From: Phaeocystidibacter luteus
Lineage (GTDB): Bacteria > Bacteroidota > Bacteroidia > Flavobacteriales > Schleiferiaceae
Length of the DNA stretch: 64,000 nt
Assembly: GCF_008933115.1 (NCBI RefSeq)
Contig: NZ_WBVO01000008.1
Coordinates: 62,001 to 126,000, forward strand
Direction of reading: 5' to 3'
Shown: piece by piece, positions 25,775 to 35,531 of the stretch
Numbering within the stretch: the first letter of the stretch is position 1
Layout: each line of letters starts with the position of its first letter
Position numbers and translations under genes: made by a program
The notes under the pieces: generated by a model
What the model was told of the DNA's origin: nothing
Database searches by the model: none
What the model saw: only the letters and a program-made list of their open reading frames with translations

Positions 25775-25782
25775 TACATTTG
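25775..25782 (+). promoter_or_regulatory. Minus-7 box of gdhA
   Basis: TACATTTG fits TAnnTTTG exactly; it predicts a leader of about 45 bases before the ATG at 25830. Confidence 0.6.
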
Positions 25783-25790
25783 TCCCGTGA

Positions 25791-27185
<1,395 letters not shown>

Positions 27186-27208
27186 ATCACATCCTTCAAT
27201 GTATATGG

Positions 27209-27238
27209 AAAGGCTGCCTGAGAGGGTGGCCTTTTTTT
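27209..27238 (+). terminator. Terminator of gdhA
   Basis: AAAGGC at 27209-27214 pairs with GCCTTT at 27229-27234, extended by imperfect inner pairs (TGCC with GGGT), and runs into T7. Confidence 0.8.
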
Positions 27239-27669
27239 ATGGATATGCGTGGTGGAATACTCGAATGTGTTTCTCGCAAAACCGCTATTATCAAAACCAA
27301 CTTAGCGGACAAAAACCGCAAAAATGGTTGGTATGCGTTAAAGCGCCGTGCCTATAGCTGGGAATTCAATGCAGCTATCAATTTCATGACAGAAATAGGT
27401 GTTCCCTACACCGGTTTTGCGCTTTTTACACACCAGTATGATTTTAATATTGCGGTTTTGCGAGAACCAGGTCACGCGCATCCGCTAAGCTCATCCTCCG
27501 CGAACTCTCTCCACCACGTAAACCTCATATTCTCCGCGAGAAACCTCTTTGCCCCCGTTTCCCATAGCCTACCTCCCAAAAAACCGTTAAAACCCCTCCC
27601 CCCTTTAAACCTATCTATCCCTCCCCACATCATACCCCCGAAATCAGTTCATCACTAATTCAAGTAATC
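27239..27669. repeat. Gene-free stretch holding a 196-bp MITE-like element (27271-27466)
   Basis: The stretch between gdhA and the Spy-like gene holds an element bounded by perfect 15-base inverted repeats: TTCTCGCAAAACCGC at 27271-27285 and GCGGTTTTGCGAGAA at 27452-27466. Inside, 27335-27461 aligns over its full length with 60069-60197 in the composite array (shared GAATTCA, GCAGCTAT, GTTTTGCG, ATGATTTTAATATT and GCGGTTTTGC blocks). The 200 bases after it are C-rich and low in complexity (CCTCCGCGAACTCTC, CTCCCCACATC), like the tail of the other array. A 139-codon reading frame spans the region but is not protein-like. No target-site duplication is evident. Confidence 0.72.
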
Positions 27670-28281
27670 ATGATAATCAACACAAAATCAATAGGCCGAG
27701 TGGGACTAGTTTTAGCGCTAGCATCAACGACAGCCTTTGCACAACCGGAGCGTCCACAGAATATAGAGCATCGCCTGGAACGCATTACCGAAGAACTCGA
27801 GCTTTCAGAGGAACAACAGGCTCAATTGAAGGAGAAACTTGATGCCTTTAATGCCACAATGAAACGTCAGCGTGAAGAAAGACAGGCTCTAACAGAAGAA
27901 TTGAAGGCAGACATGCAGGAGATTCTGACTGAAGAGCAGCAAGAGCAAGCTCGCGAGTTGATGCGTGCGAATAGAGGAGAACGCCGACATGCTCATGGCG
28001 AAAGAGGTCACAGAGGGGAAGCTCGCGGACAGGAGTCTCACGCCGAACGCCGCGAACATCATCCAGATCTTGAAACCATGGCCGAAGAACTCGAGCTTAC
28101 ACAAGAACAGCAGGAACGACTAAGGGCCGTCTTCGAACAACAAAAATCAAAAATGGAGGAACTCAGAAGTCAACAGCGCGAACTTCAGGAGAGCTTCAAA
28201 AAAGAGATGTCTGAAATCCTCACGGAGGAGCAGATGGAACAAATGAAAGAGTTACGTCGATCACATCGTGGTCGTAGATAA
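27670..28281 (+). CDS. Spy/CpxP-like periplasmic protein with internal duplication
   Basis: An exported helical protein of 203 residues (signal peptide ends at AFAQ). It contains two copies of the same unit, at about residues 35-98 and 130-198: ELELSEEQQAQLKEKLDAF and ELELTQEQQERLRAVFEQQ begin the units, and EILTEEQQEQARELM and EILTEEQMEQMKELR end them. The LTxxQ motifs are those of Spy/CpxP, which act as periplasmic chaperones or stress sensors. The linker (about 98-130) is rich in His, Arg and Glu (RRHAHGERGHRGEAR), which might bind metal ions. Family placement is reasonable; the function is inferred. Confidence 0.78.
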   Translation: MIINTKSIGRVGLVLALASTTAFAQPERPQNIEHRLERITEELELSEEQQAQLKEKLDAFNATMKRQREERQALTEELKADMQEILTEEQQEQARELMRANRGERRHAHGERGHRGEARGQESHAERREHHPDLETMAEELELTQEQQERLRAVFEQQKSKMEELRSQQRELQESFKKEMSEILTEEQMEQMKELRRSHRGRR

Positions 28282-28309
28282 ACGATAGGTTAGTTTGAGT
28301 AGTTAGTTA

Positions 28310-28347
28310 GGAGGGTTTTCACTTTTGTGGGAACCTTCCTTCATTTT
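28310..28347 (+). terminator. Terminator of the Spy-like gene
   Basis: A 13-base stem with wobble pairs (GGAGGGTTTTCAC with GTGGGAACCTTCC) closes on a TTTT loop and is followed by a T-rich tract (TTCATTTTT). Confidence 0.75.
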
Positions 28348-28400
28348 TAGGCAAACCATTTGAAGAGCTCTCTCGTTCTAGTATTACAAACGCATCTCTC

Positions 28401-28739
28401 ATGCTTCAGATTTTGTCAGAAATATCCCACAATCCAGTTATACTGGTCTCTTCCGTAATTCTGATTCTCTTCAGAATACTTCCTCCAAAAGAAATAAATG
28501 GGTGGTATGGCTACCGTACTTCTAGATCGATGAAGAGTACAATTCATTGGAATTTTGCACAGCGTTTTAGCGCAAACATGTTCCTAATTATCAACCTTTC
28601 CTTGCTAGCCGCGCAACTGATTGCTTTTAGCATTTATGGGGAATCCATGTTGATTGATGTTGTCGTTCTCGGATTATGGCTTGTCGGGATGGTGTATTCT
28701 TTCTTCCAGGTAGAGAAGAATTTGGAGGCGCTTTCGTGA
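28401..28739 (+). CDS. SdpI family membrane protein
   Basis: A 112-residue inner membrane protein with three hydrophobic segments (about 10-28, 57-78 and 84-104). The loop PPKEINGWYGYRTSRSMKS, followed by HWNFAQRFSAN, is the signature of the SdpI/YhfL family; the founding member is the immunity protein against the SdpC toxin of Bacillus, but most relatives have no known toxin. No toxin-like gene is next to it. It converges with the toxin-antitoxin pair. Confidence 0.82.
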   Translation: MLQILSEISHNPVILVSSVILILFRILPPKEINGWYGYRTSRSMKSTIHWNFAQRFSANMFLIINLSLLAAQLIAFSIYGESMLIDVVVLGLWLVGMVYSFFQVEKNLEALS

Positions 28740-28748
28740 TTAAGGGAG

Positions 28749-29036
28749 TCAGGGATTCATTTTATCTGGACTTTGTCGTGTATCGAAAACATCAAGAACC
28801 TGCACTCTTCTTCTAGTAGAGGTGTATATAACCTTGAAATGCTTGACTACAATTCTACGATGTCTTTTAGTTAGATACTCTTCGACCTGAAACTGATTCA
28901 CATACTTAATTCTCTCTGTTGAGGATAATATCTCGTTCACTATCCTGTTCGCGGCATTCAAGTCCTTTTCGGCGTAAAAGTTCCAGATCTTTTTAAGCGA
29001 GTTTTGTGCTTTTCGGGTCCATACTACTTCCGCCAT
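28749..29036 (-). CDS. RelE/ParE family toxin
   Basis: The toxin of a type II toxin-antitoxin module, 95 residues. The pattern VVWTRKAQNSLKKIWNFYAEKD, then AANRIVNEILSSTERI, a conserved RHRRIVVKHFKVIYT strand pair and VLDVFDTRQSP at the end is typical of ParE-like members, which act on gyrase; RelE-like members cut mRNA on the ribosome, and sequence alone does not separate the two with certainty. The gene overlaps the antitoxin gene by 13 bases, as usual for such pairs. Confidence 0.87.
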   Translation of the reverse strand: MAEVVWTRKAQNSLKKIWNFYAEKDLNAANRIVNEILSSTERIKYVNQFQVEEYLTKRHRRIVVKHFKVIYTSTRRRVQVLDVFDTRQSPDKMNP

Positions 29037-29284
29037 TTATCAACCTCACGCTTGAGTTCTTCTTGTGTGATGTACTCCCCGCGCTTGATTTGCTCTTCAG
29101 CTTCTTCTATTTCTTTTCGGTACTCTGACACGGTCAACGGCTCTCCTTCAATAGTATAAGCAACCACGTTCTCACTGTCAGCACGATTGTACTTTTCAAA
29201 TACAGCACTCATAATTCTAAGCACGTGATCATCTGCCTTATTTACATACTCATGAAGCTTGTTCCTCAATTCTAGCGTATCCAT
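29024..29284 (-). CDS. Antitoxin of the RelE/ParE pair
   Basis: The 86-residue partner lies directly upstream of the toxin and overlaps it by 13 bases. The N-terminus is helical (MDTLELRNKLHEYVNKADDHVLRIM). GEPLTVSEYRKEIEEAEEQIKRG and ITQEELKREVDKW form the C-terminal part that probably wraps the toxin. I do not see a clear ribbon-helix-helix or HTH domain, so the DNA-binding mode is uncertain. This type is frequent next to ParE-like toxins in Bacteroidota. Confidence 0.8.
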   Translation of the reverse strand: MDTLELRNKLHEYVNKADDHVLRIMSAVFEKYNRADSENVVAYTIEGEPLTVSEYRKEIEEAEEQIKRGEYITQEELKREVDKWRK

Positions 29285-29301
29285 CTTGTGCCTTTTTAGC
29301 T

Positions 29302-29316
29302 CTTCTTACGAAGATA
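29302..29316 (-). promoter_or_regulatory. Minus-7 box and small dyad of the toxin-antitoxin operon
   Basis: On the minus strand TATCTTCG (29316-29309) resembles TAnnTTTG, 24 bases before the antitoxin ATG. It overlaps the imperfect palindrome CTTCTTACGAAG (29302-29313), a possible autoregulatory site. Confidence 0.4.
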
Positions 29317-29393
29317 AAGGATTTGAAAAACGTCTACCGGAATCTCAAGACACCATTTCAATAATCAAACTAGAGGCTTGAATGGAAGTTGAT

Positions 29394-29422
29394 AAAAAAA
29401 GGGCGAAGATTTCTCTCCGCCC
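29394..29422 (-). terminator. Terminator of the TetR-controlled efflux operon
   Basis: On the minus strand GGGCGGAGA (29422-29414) pairs with TCTTCGCCC (29409-29401) around a GAAA tetraloop, followed by T7, 28 bases after the RND stop codon. Confidence 0.85.
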
Positions 29423-29449
29423 CTTTCAATCTACATTTATCTAAAGTCC

Positions 29450-32400
29450 CTACTCCGCTGGCTCTACCGCTAGCGTTTCAACACTTTTACCTTTCGAGAA
29501 ACGGCGCTTGCCGCGCTCTATCAAGTAGAACATTACGGGTACAATCACCAAGGTCAAGAACGTGGCGAACGACAATCCAAAGATTACTGTCCACGACATT
29601 GGTCCCCAGAAGATCACGTTGTCACCACCAAAGTAAACCTGCGGATCCGTTTCCGTAATCAATGTGATGAAGTTGATGTTCATACCTGTAGCCAACGGAA
29701 TCAATCCAAGGACCGTGGTAATCGCCGTGAGCAATACCGGACGCAAACGCGTTTTTCCAGCTTCAACAATCATCGAATACAATTCTTCTCTTGGAAGCAG
29801 TTGATCCTGCGCAATGCCCAAGGCCACCTTTCTTCTCGAAAGGAGCTGTTTAGCGTAGTCAATCAATACAATCGCATTGTTAACCACAATTCCCGCAAGT
29901 GAAATGATACCAATCATGGTCATCATAATCACGAATTCCATGCGGAAAATCACGAGCCCGAGAAGCACACCAATCAAACTCAATACAACCGTAGTAAGAA
30001 TGATAAACGGAGTGCTTGCCGAGTTAAATTGAGCCACCAAAATCAAGAAGATGAGGAAGACAGCCGCCAACAAGGCTGAAGACAAGAACGCCATCTGCTC
30101 TGCCTGCTCTTCTTGCTGACCTGTAAACTTGTAGTTCACACCGCGAGGCATGTCATAGCTCTCCAAAGCTTTCTTGATTTTCTCAACCGTCTCAGTCGGG
30201 TTCGCACCTTCCTCTACATTCGAGTAAAGCGTTACCACGCGGTCCAAATCCTTTCTCTTGACCGCCGAGTATGTGCTCGACAACTTCGCAGTTGCAACTG
30301 CACTAATTGGCACCTGCTTAATTCGTCCCGTTGCCGGATCGCGGAAAGTAATGCGTTGGTTCAAAAGGTCGTCAATATTGTGACGGTAGTTATCGCTGAA
30401 ACGAAGGTTGATAGGGAAATCATCCTCACCTTCCTTGAATCTAGACACCTCTTTACCGAACAATGCCGTACGAAGCGCATCGCCAATCTGTGCCGTGCTA
30501 ATGCCCAGAGTTCTAGCCTTCACGCGGTCGATTTCAATTGGCATTTCTGGCTTTCCGGACTGAACATCAATTTGAAGCTCTTCGATACCTACAATACCAC
30601 GGCTCTTCACAAATCGGCGCAGGTTTTCGGCTTCATCGAGAAGCTGACCGTAATCTTCACCGCTTACTTCGATGTTAATCGGTGGGCCTGAAGGAGGTCC
30701 GTCAGAGTTCTTATCTACCGCGATATTTACGCCTGGGTAGTCTGAAATCGCCTCGCGAATCTTTTGAAGAACGGATGAGCTTGTCACAGGCTGACCCGCT
30801 TCATCTAGACGTTCAGCAAAAGGACGGAATGCCACAGTGACTTTCGCCTTGTTTGGCGTTTGTGCCATGGATGGACCCTGATTCGGATCAGAGGTTCCCT
30901 CACCCACCTGTGCAATCACAGATTCTACCATGTAGTTGAAGTTGATGGTCTGCCCATCTACCTCTTTTGGATATGTGTAATTGTCAACCACACGGAACAC
31001 CTCTTGCTCAATCTTTAGCGCAAGCGCGTTTGTTTCCATGATATCGGTGCCAATTGGCATTTCCGCATAAACAATCGCCTGCTGCGGCTGATTCTCTGGG
31101 AAGAAGAGCGTTTTTGGTGGGAAGTTTCCAATCAAAATGAATGAGAAGATGAGCAATCCAACCGTTCCAAAGAAGAAACCATAGGCGTTTCTTCCTCTCA
31201 AGGCGTAACGGAGAAGTCGCTCGTAGCGAGCCTCCAATCGCGGAAGGAATTTCTTCTGGAAGCGCTCCGTCATCGGTACTACAAAGTACATGTAGAACAA
31301 GATGCTGAGTGCGGCCACAATCATGAGGTTACCCACCGCACGTAGGAAGGTCATTGGAGCGAATGAGTGAAGTACGTACCCGAGAAGTACGCCGCCCAAA
31401 AGTCCAACTATTGCCCTGCGAAGCCACTTCTTAGGGTTCATACCCTTCTCCTCAATCTTCATCAATTTTGATGTTAGGGCTGGGTTGATCACCAATGCCA
31501 CAAAGAGGGAAGAACCGAGTACGATAATCAAGGTGATTGGCAAGTACTTCATGAACTCACCGAAGATTCCAGGCCAGAAAGCCAGTGGAATAAACGCCGC
31601 AAGTGTGGTAGCTGTAGATGCGATAATCGCCAAGGCAACCTCACCAGCTCCTTTTTTCGCCGCTGTAATGGCATCGTACCCTTCATCCATCAAACGATAG
31701 ATGTTTTCGACAACTACGATACCGTTGTCTACCAACATACCAAGTGCCAATACGAGGGCGAAGAGCACCATCGTGTTCAGCGTTACTCCCATCGCATTGA
31801 GGATGAAGAAGCTCATCAACATGGAAAGTGGAATCGCAATACCTACGAAGAGGGCGTTTCTCAATCCAAGGAAGAACATCAATACCACAACTACGAGAAG
31901 TACACCGAGGATGATACTGTTCTCGAGGTCGTTCAACTGCGTTTTGGTCTGGTCACTTTGGTCGTTTGTAACCGTAATACTCAATTCTTCTGGGAAGTAG
32001 TTTTGTTTCGCTTCCTCAACTAGTTGATCGATTTTTTCTGAAACGATGATGAGGTTCTCACCCGAACGCTTCATGATGTCGAGCATCACTACGGGCTCAC
32101 CACGTTCACGTGCAAAGCTTTCCTTCTCAACCTCGCCGTATGTAATTTCCGCGATGTTTCTCAGGTAAACTACATCCGCATTTTCATACTTGACGATGAT
32201 GTTCTCAATCTCTTCAACATCAGAGAATTCACCAACAACGCGAACGTTTCTACGGTAGCCATCTACGAGAAGGTCACCACCAGATATCGAAACGTTTTCA
32301 TTGGCGATGGCGCCAGCCACATCATTGAAGCTCAAGTTGAGTGCTTCCATGCGCTGCATGTCGAGATTTACCGCAACCTCTTTATCGTCAACCCCACGAA

Positions 32401-32974
32401 TCTCAACCTTAGAAATTTCGCTCAAACCTTCGATTTCATCTTCGAGGTACTCTGCGTAATCGTTGAGTTGGTCGATGGTGAACGGACCCGAAAGGTTGAT
32501 GTTACGGATTGGCACCAATTCGTTGAAGTTCAACTCGAATACGTTCGGATCTGCCGGCAAATCGGTCGGAAAATCGGGATCCGACTTAGCCACGTCCACC
32601 TTATCCTTCACCTTTCTCAAGGCCTCGCTTGGAGGAACTGAGAAATCGAATTTCACCTGAATGGTAGAGTAACCCTGAACTGAAGTAGAGTTGAGCTCAT
32701 CCACATTGGTCACGCCGTTGATTTCTTTCTCAATCGGTCGTGTAATGAGTTTTTCAATGTCGAGTGGGGAGTTGCCTGGATAAGGCGTTCCCACATAGAT
32801 TTCCGGAGTTACGATCTCTGGAAATGCTTCAGAAGGCATCGAAATGTATGCGCTCAGACCTGCAACAAAGATGATGAAGGTGAGGACATAGGCCGTCATT
32901 CGGTTGTTCACCGCGAAGGTGGACAGACCAAATTCCTTGATGTCTTCTGGATTAGTGTTGTGTATTTCTTCCAT
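29450..32974 (-). CDS. RND efflux permease, HAE1-type, with extended central region
   Basis: The inner membrane proton-driven pump of the first tripartite efflux system. The 1174 residues contain the usual two halves: PSEAFPEIVTPEIYV and the pore domain, then TM4 with the proton-relay motif ALGMLVDNGIVVVENIYR. Usual RND permeases have about 1020-1050 residues; the excess here includes about 100 residues between the two halves with two more hydrophobic stretches (RAIVGLLGGVLLGYVLHSF and GNLMIVAALSILFYMYFVV), a variant I recall as common in Bacteroidota. It is the last gene of tetR-TolC-MFP-RND, 27 bases after the fusion protein gene, and is followed by a strong terminator. The substrate cannot be predicted. 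Confidence 0.93.
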   Translation of the reverse strand: MEEIHNTNPEDIKEFGLSTFAVNNRMTAYVLTFIIFVAGLSAYISMPSEAFPEIVTPEIYVGTPYPGNSPLDIEKLITRPIEKEINGVTNVDELNSTSVQGYSTIQVKFDFSVPPSEALRKVKDKVDVAKSDPDFPTDLPADPNVFELNFNELVPIRNINLSGPFTIDQLNDYAEYLEDEIEGLSEISKVEIRGVDDKEVAVNLDMQRMEALNLSFNDVAGAIANENVSISGGDLLVDGYRRNVRVVGEFSDVEEIENIIVKYENADVVYLRNIAEITYGEVEKESFARERGEPVVMLDIMKRSGENLIIVSEKIDQLVEEAKQNYFPEELSITVTNDQSDQTKTQLNDLENSIILGVLLVVVVLMFFLGLRNALFVGIAIPLSMLMSFFILNAMGVTLNTMVLFALVLALGMLVDNGIVVVENIYRLMDEGYDAITAAKKGAGEVALAIIASTATTLAAFIPLAFWPGIFGEFMKYLPITLIIVLGSSLFVALVINPALTSKLMKIEEKGMNPKKWLRRAIVGLLGGVLLGYVLHSFAPMTFLRAVGNLMIVAALSILFYMYFVVPMTERFQKKFLPRLEARYERLLRYALRGRNAYGFFFGTVGLLIFSFILIGNFPPKTLFFPENQPQQAIVYAEMPIGTDIMETNALALKIEQEVFRVVDNYTYPKEVDGQTINFNYMVESVIAQVGEGTSDPNQGPSMAQTPNKAKVTVAFRPFAERLDEAGQPVTSSSVLQKIREAISDYPGVNIAVDKNSDGPPSGPPINIEVSGEDYGQLLDEAENLRRFVKSRGIVGIEELQIDVQSGKPEMPIEIDRVKARTLGISTAQIGDALRTALFGKEVSRFKEGEDDFPINLRFSDNYRHNIDDLLNQRITFRDPATGRIKQVPISAVATAKLSSTYSAVKRKDLDRVVTLYSNVEEGANPTETVEKIKKALESYDMPRGVNYKFTGQQEEQAEQMAFLSSALLAAVFLIFLILVAQFNSASTPFIILTTVVLSLIGVLLGLVIFRMEFVIMMTMIGIISLAGIVVNNAIVLIDYAKQLLSRRKVALGIAQDQLLPREELYSMIVEAGKTRLRPVLLTAITTVLGLIPLATGMNINFITLITETDPQVYFGGDNVIFWGPMSWTVIFGLSFATFLTLVIVPVMFYLIERGKRRFSKGKSVETLAVEPAE

Positions 32975-33001
32975 CTGTATGGATGTCTTATCGATTCCGA
33001 A

Positions 33002-34144
33002 TTAGTCCTCTACAATGCGTACGCGTTCGCCATCTTGAACACTTCTGGCTCCTCTATCCACAATGAGGTTGCCCGCTTCAAGTCCGCCACGGATTTCAGT
33101 CATGCCCTGGTAAGAGAGACCAAGCTGAACAAACTGACGTTTCACATCTCCAAGACCAGCATCATCGGTAGAGAGCACATACACGTATGATTTCCCTTCT
33201 TGATTTTGCTGAATCAAGTGGCTTGGAAGTACCACGGTTGAATCGGCTGCGTAATCGCGAATGCGAACTGAAGCCATCATGTTTGGCTTGTACGCTCCAG
33301 ATGTACGGCTAATACCAACCTTGATTTTAAAGGTGCGGTTGTCAGGATTGATAAACTGGCCAACTTGAATGATGCTAGCCACAACCGTATCTTGAATCGA
33401 ACGGAAGTAAAGTGTTACATCTTCTCCAGTCTTTACGCGGTTTACATAAGATTCCGGCACGTCTGCAGTAACATAAACTTGGCTTACGTTAACAAGACGA
33501 ATAAGCGGCATGCCTGGTGCGGCGTACTCACCTACTTTCGGGAAAATCTCATCCACAACCCCGCTGAATGGAGCCTTCAAGTTGCTCATGGCGAGCTGTG
33601 CCTCCAATGTGGCTTTTGTTGTTTGAAGCCCTTCGTAACGATTCTTGGCTTCGAGGTATGCAACTTCAGAACCGATGTTCTGCTGCCACAAACGCTCTTG
33701 CTTTTCATAAAGGGTCTTCGCTAAGCTAAGCGAAGTTTCAACCTCCTGAATGTTGTTGCGAATCACATCGTCGTCGAGGTTTAGTAGAGCCTGACCTTTA
33801 GAAACGCTCTGACCTTCACGAACGCTGATGCGCTCAATCATACCCGCAGACTCAGCATAAAGGGTGACGTTCTGGTCTGCCTCAACTGAACCGTACACTT
33901 GGAAAAAGTGCTCGAAGTTATCCGCTCCTACTTTGTGAGTGGAAACGGTTGTGTAATTCGTCGTGCTATCGAGTTCAGCGATACGCTGATCAATTTCTAG
34001 CAAGCGTTCTTGAATCGTGCCGTTTAGTGTTGCAAGACTATCGCGCTCTTCACGCAAAGTCTTCAAGTCGCCACTATCAGATGGCTGTTGGCACGATACA
34101 GCAGTTAGTGCCACAAGTGGGATTATGTACTTAAGTGATTTCAT
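33002..34144 (-). CDS. RND periplasmic adaptor (membrane fusion protein), lipoprotein
   Basis: Joins the RND pump to the TolC-like channel across the periplasm. The 380-residue protein has a lipobox (LTAVSCQQ), so it is anchored by lipid. A heptad helix at about residues 28-60 (LREERDSLATLNGTIQERLL) precedes the barrel-sandwich halves: VTLYAESAGMIERISVREGQSVSKGQALLNL is split by the coiled-coil hairpin, then LKAPFSGVVDEIFPKVGEYAAPGMPL follows. The extra N-terminal coiled coil in front of the lipoyl half is seen in many Bacteroidota adaptors. The gene is 13 bases after the outer membrane channel gene. Confidence 0.92.
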   Translation of the reverse strand: MKSLKYIIPLVALTAVSCQQPSDSGDLKTLREERDSLATLNGTIQERLLEIDQRIAELDSTTNYTTVSTHKVGADNFEHFFQVYGSVEADQNVTLYAESAGMIERISVREGQSVSKGQALLNLDDDVIRNNIQEVETSLSLAKTLYEKQERLWQQNIGSEVAYLEAKNRYEGLQTTKATLEAQLAMSNLKAPFSGVVDEIFPKVGEYAAPGMPLIRLVNVSQVYVTADVPESYVNRVKTGEDVTLYFRSIQDTVVASIIQVGQFINPDNRTFKIKVGISRTSGAYKPNMMASVRIRDYAADSTVVLPSHLIQQNQEGKSYVYVLSTDDAGLGDVKRQFVQLGLSYQGMTEIRGGLEAGNLIVDRGARSVQDGERVRIVED

Positions 34145-34157
34145 TGCTGTTGTTCTA

Positions 34158-35531
34158 TTATAGAGTTGGTTGTTGATCTAAATTGAATTTTCCGAGTACT
34201 CGTTCGAGCGAAACTCGCTTGTCGAGTGCCGACTGAGCCGCGTTGATTACGCTGCGGAGTGACTCTTGATATTGACGTTCCGCTTGCGTGAACTCGAGGC
34301 TAGTAGCCACACCTTCATTGAACTTGATCGTGGTTCTATCTCGGATGTCTTTAGCGATTTGAACGTTCTTCTTCTGCGCTAGGTAGTTGTTCACTGCATA
34401 GCTGTACTCCGCTCGCGCGGTTTGATATTGAAGTCGCAATGCATCCGTGAGCTGTTCCTCCTGAATTCGAAGTTGATCGAGTGCAATCTTGGCTTCTTGT
34501 ACACGGGCGATTCTTCGACCTCCCTGGAAGATGTCCCATCTCAAACTCAATCCAATGGCTTGCGCCGGGATCCCGAATGAGGTAACATCATCTGGGGCGT
34601 AAAGAATTCCAAAATCTGGACTTTGAAAAGCGTAATTGTATTGATAGAATCCGTTCAACTTAGGAAGCCATTGAACCTGTTCGTTTCGGAGGTTCAACTC
34701 CTGACCGCGAATTCCTGTTTGAAGCACGCGATAATCAATGTGGTTGGTAAGGTCAAAGTCTTCATTCAACAAGGTTGATCCATCCTCGGCGATGAGCATC
34801 AAAGACTCCACTTGATCGGTCAAGGTTACGGTTTCACCAACCGGAATACCCATTCTCAATTTGAGGATGGTTCTCGCTACGGTTGACTGACGCTGTAAGT
34901 ACTCTTCGTTCGTGCGAAGGTTCGTAAGGAGGAGGTCGAGCTGATCCACATCAGAGGCTTCAACAAAACCCTCTTCGAATAAACCGCGGGTATCAGACAA
35001 ACTCTGCTCAATGTACTTGATGTCCTCTACAACGATTTCCAGTGAGCGCTCCGTTACCAACACCAAGTGATAAGCTTGAGCAACTTGCTCGCGAACTTCA
35101 ATGGCCGATAGCTCAAAGTCATTCTGGGCATTCTCCTTCACGACTTCCGTGGCAAGGAGAGCAACGATGTAAGATCCGTCGAAAATCAGCTGGTCGACTT
35201 GAACACCTACGCCGCTGGAATACTGCACCCCGAATTGAAGTAGCTGCGACTGACCGCCGATTTCGATAACCTGACCACCGATGGTGAGGTTGTTTGTGAG
35301 GTTTCCGTTGGTGCTTACTTGCGGCAAACCGAGAGCGATGTTCTCCCAGATTACGGCCTTTGCTCTGGAGAGCTCAAGGTCATTGCGCCTCACATCATAG
35401 CTGTGTTCGAGCGCGTATTGTTCGGCTTCTACTCTGGTGAACGACCGCGATTCCGGTTGCTCATTTACCTGACCCCACAATGCAGGGCCAGCGAGAAGCG
35501 CTATCCACGTATATCTTCTCATATTCTTCAT
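34158..35531 (-). CDS. TolC family outer membrane channel
   Basis: The outer membrane exit duct of the first efflux system, 457 residues, signal peptide ending at ALWGQ. Two OEP repeats can be seen: ARAVIWENIALGLPQVS-like helices with SRAKAVIWENI and then EQVAQAYHLVLVTERSLE, and in the second half QVQWLPKLNGFYQYNY, LRWDIFQGGRRIARVQEAK and ARAEYSYAVNNYLAQ. The start overlaps the tetR stop as ATGA (35528-35531), so expression is tied to the regulator gene. The neighbours complete a tripartite pump. Confidence 0.92.
   Translation of the reverse strand: MKNMRRYTWIALLAGPALWGQVNEQPESRSFTRVEAEQYALEHSYDVRRNDLELSRAKAVIWENIALGLPQVSTNGNLTNNLTIGGQVIEIGGQSQLLQFGVQYSSGVGVQVDQLIFDGSYIVALLATEVVKENAQNDFELSAIEVREQVAQAYHLVLVTERSLEIVVEDIKYIEQSLSDTRGLFEEGFVEASDVDQLDLLLTNLRTNEEYLQRQSTVARTILKLRMGIPVGETVTLTDQVESLMLIAEDGSTLLNEDFDLTNHIDYRVLQTGIRGQELNLRNEQVQWLPKLNGFYQYNYAFQSPDFGILYAPDDVTSFGIPAQAIGLSLRWDIFQGGRRIARVQEAKIALDQLRIQEEQLTDALRLQYQTARAEYSYAVNNYLAQKKNVQIAKDIRDRTTIKFNEGVATSLEFTQAERQYQESLRSVINAAQSALDKRVSLERVLGKFNLDQQPTL

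Noticed and set aside
27239-27658. Open frame of 139 codons after gdhA
   Set aside because: It begins at the end of the gdhA terminator, spans the inverted-repeat element and a C-rich low-complexity tail, and has no protein-like features.
28401-28739. SdpI-like protein as the immunity partner of a bacteriocin system
   Set aside because: No toxin or processing genes are adjacent; the convergent neighbour is a separate ParE-type pair on the other strand.
30113-30691. 192-codon frame opposite the RND permease gene
   Set aside because: It lies wholly antisense to a well-supported gene and has no recognisable domain; long antisense frames are common in such genes.
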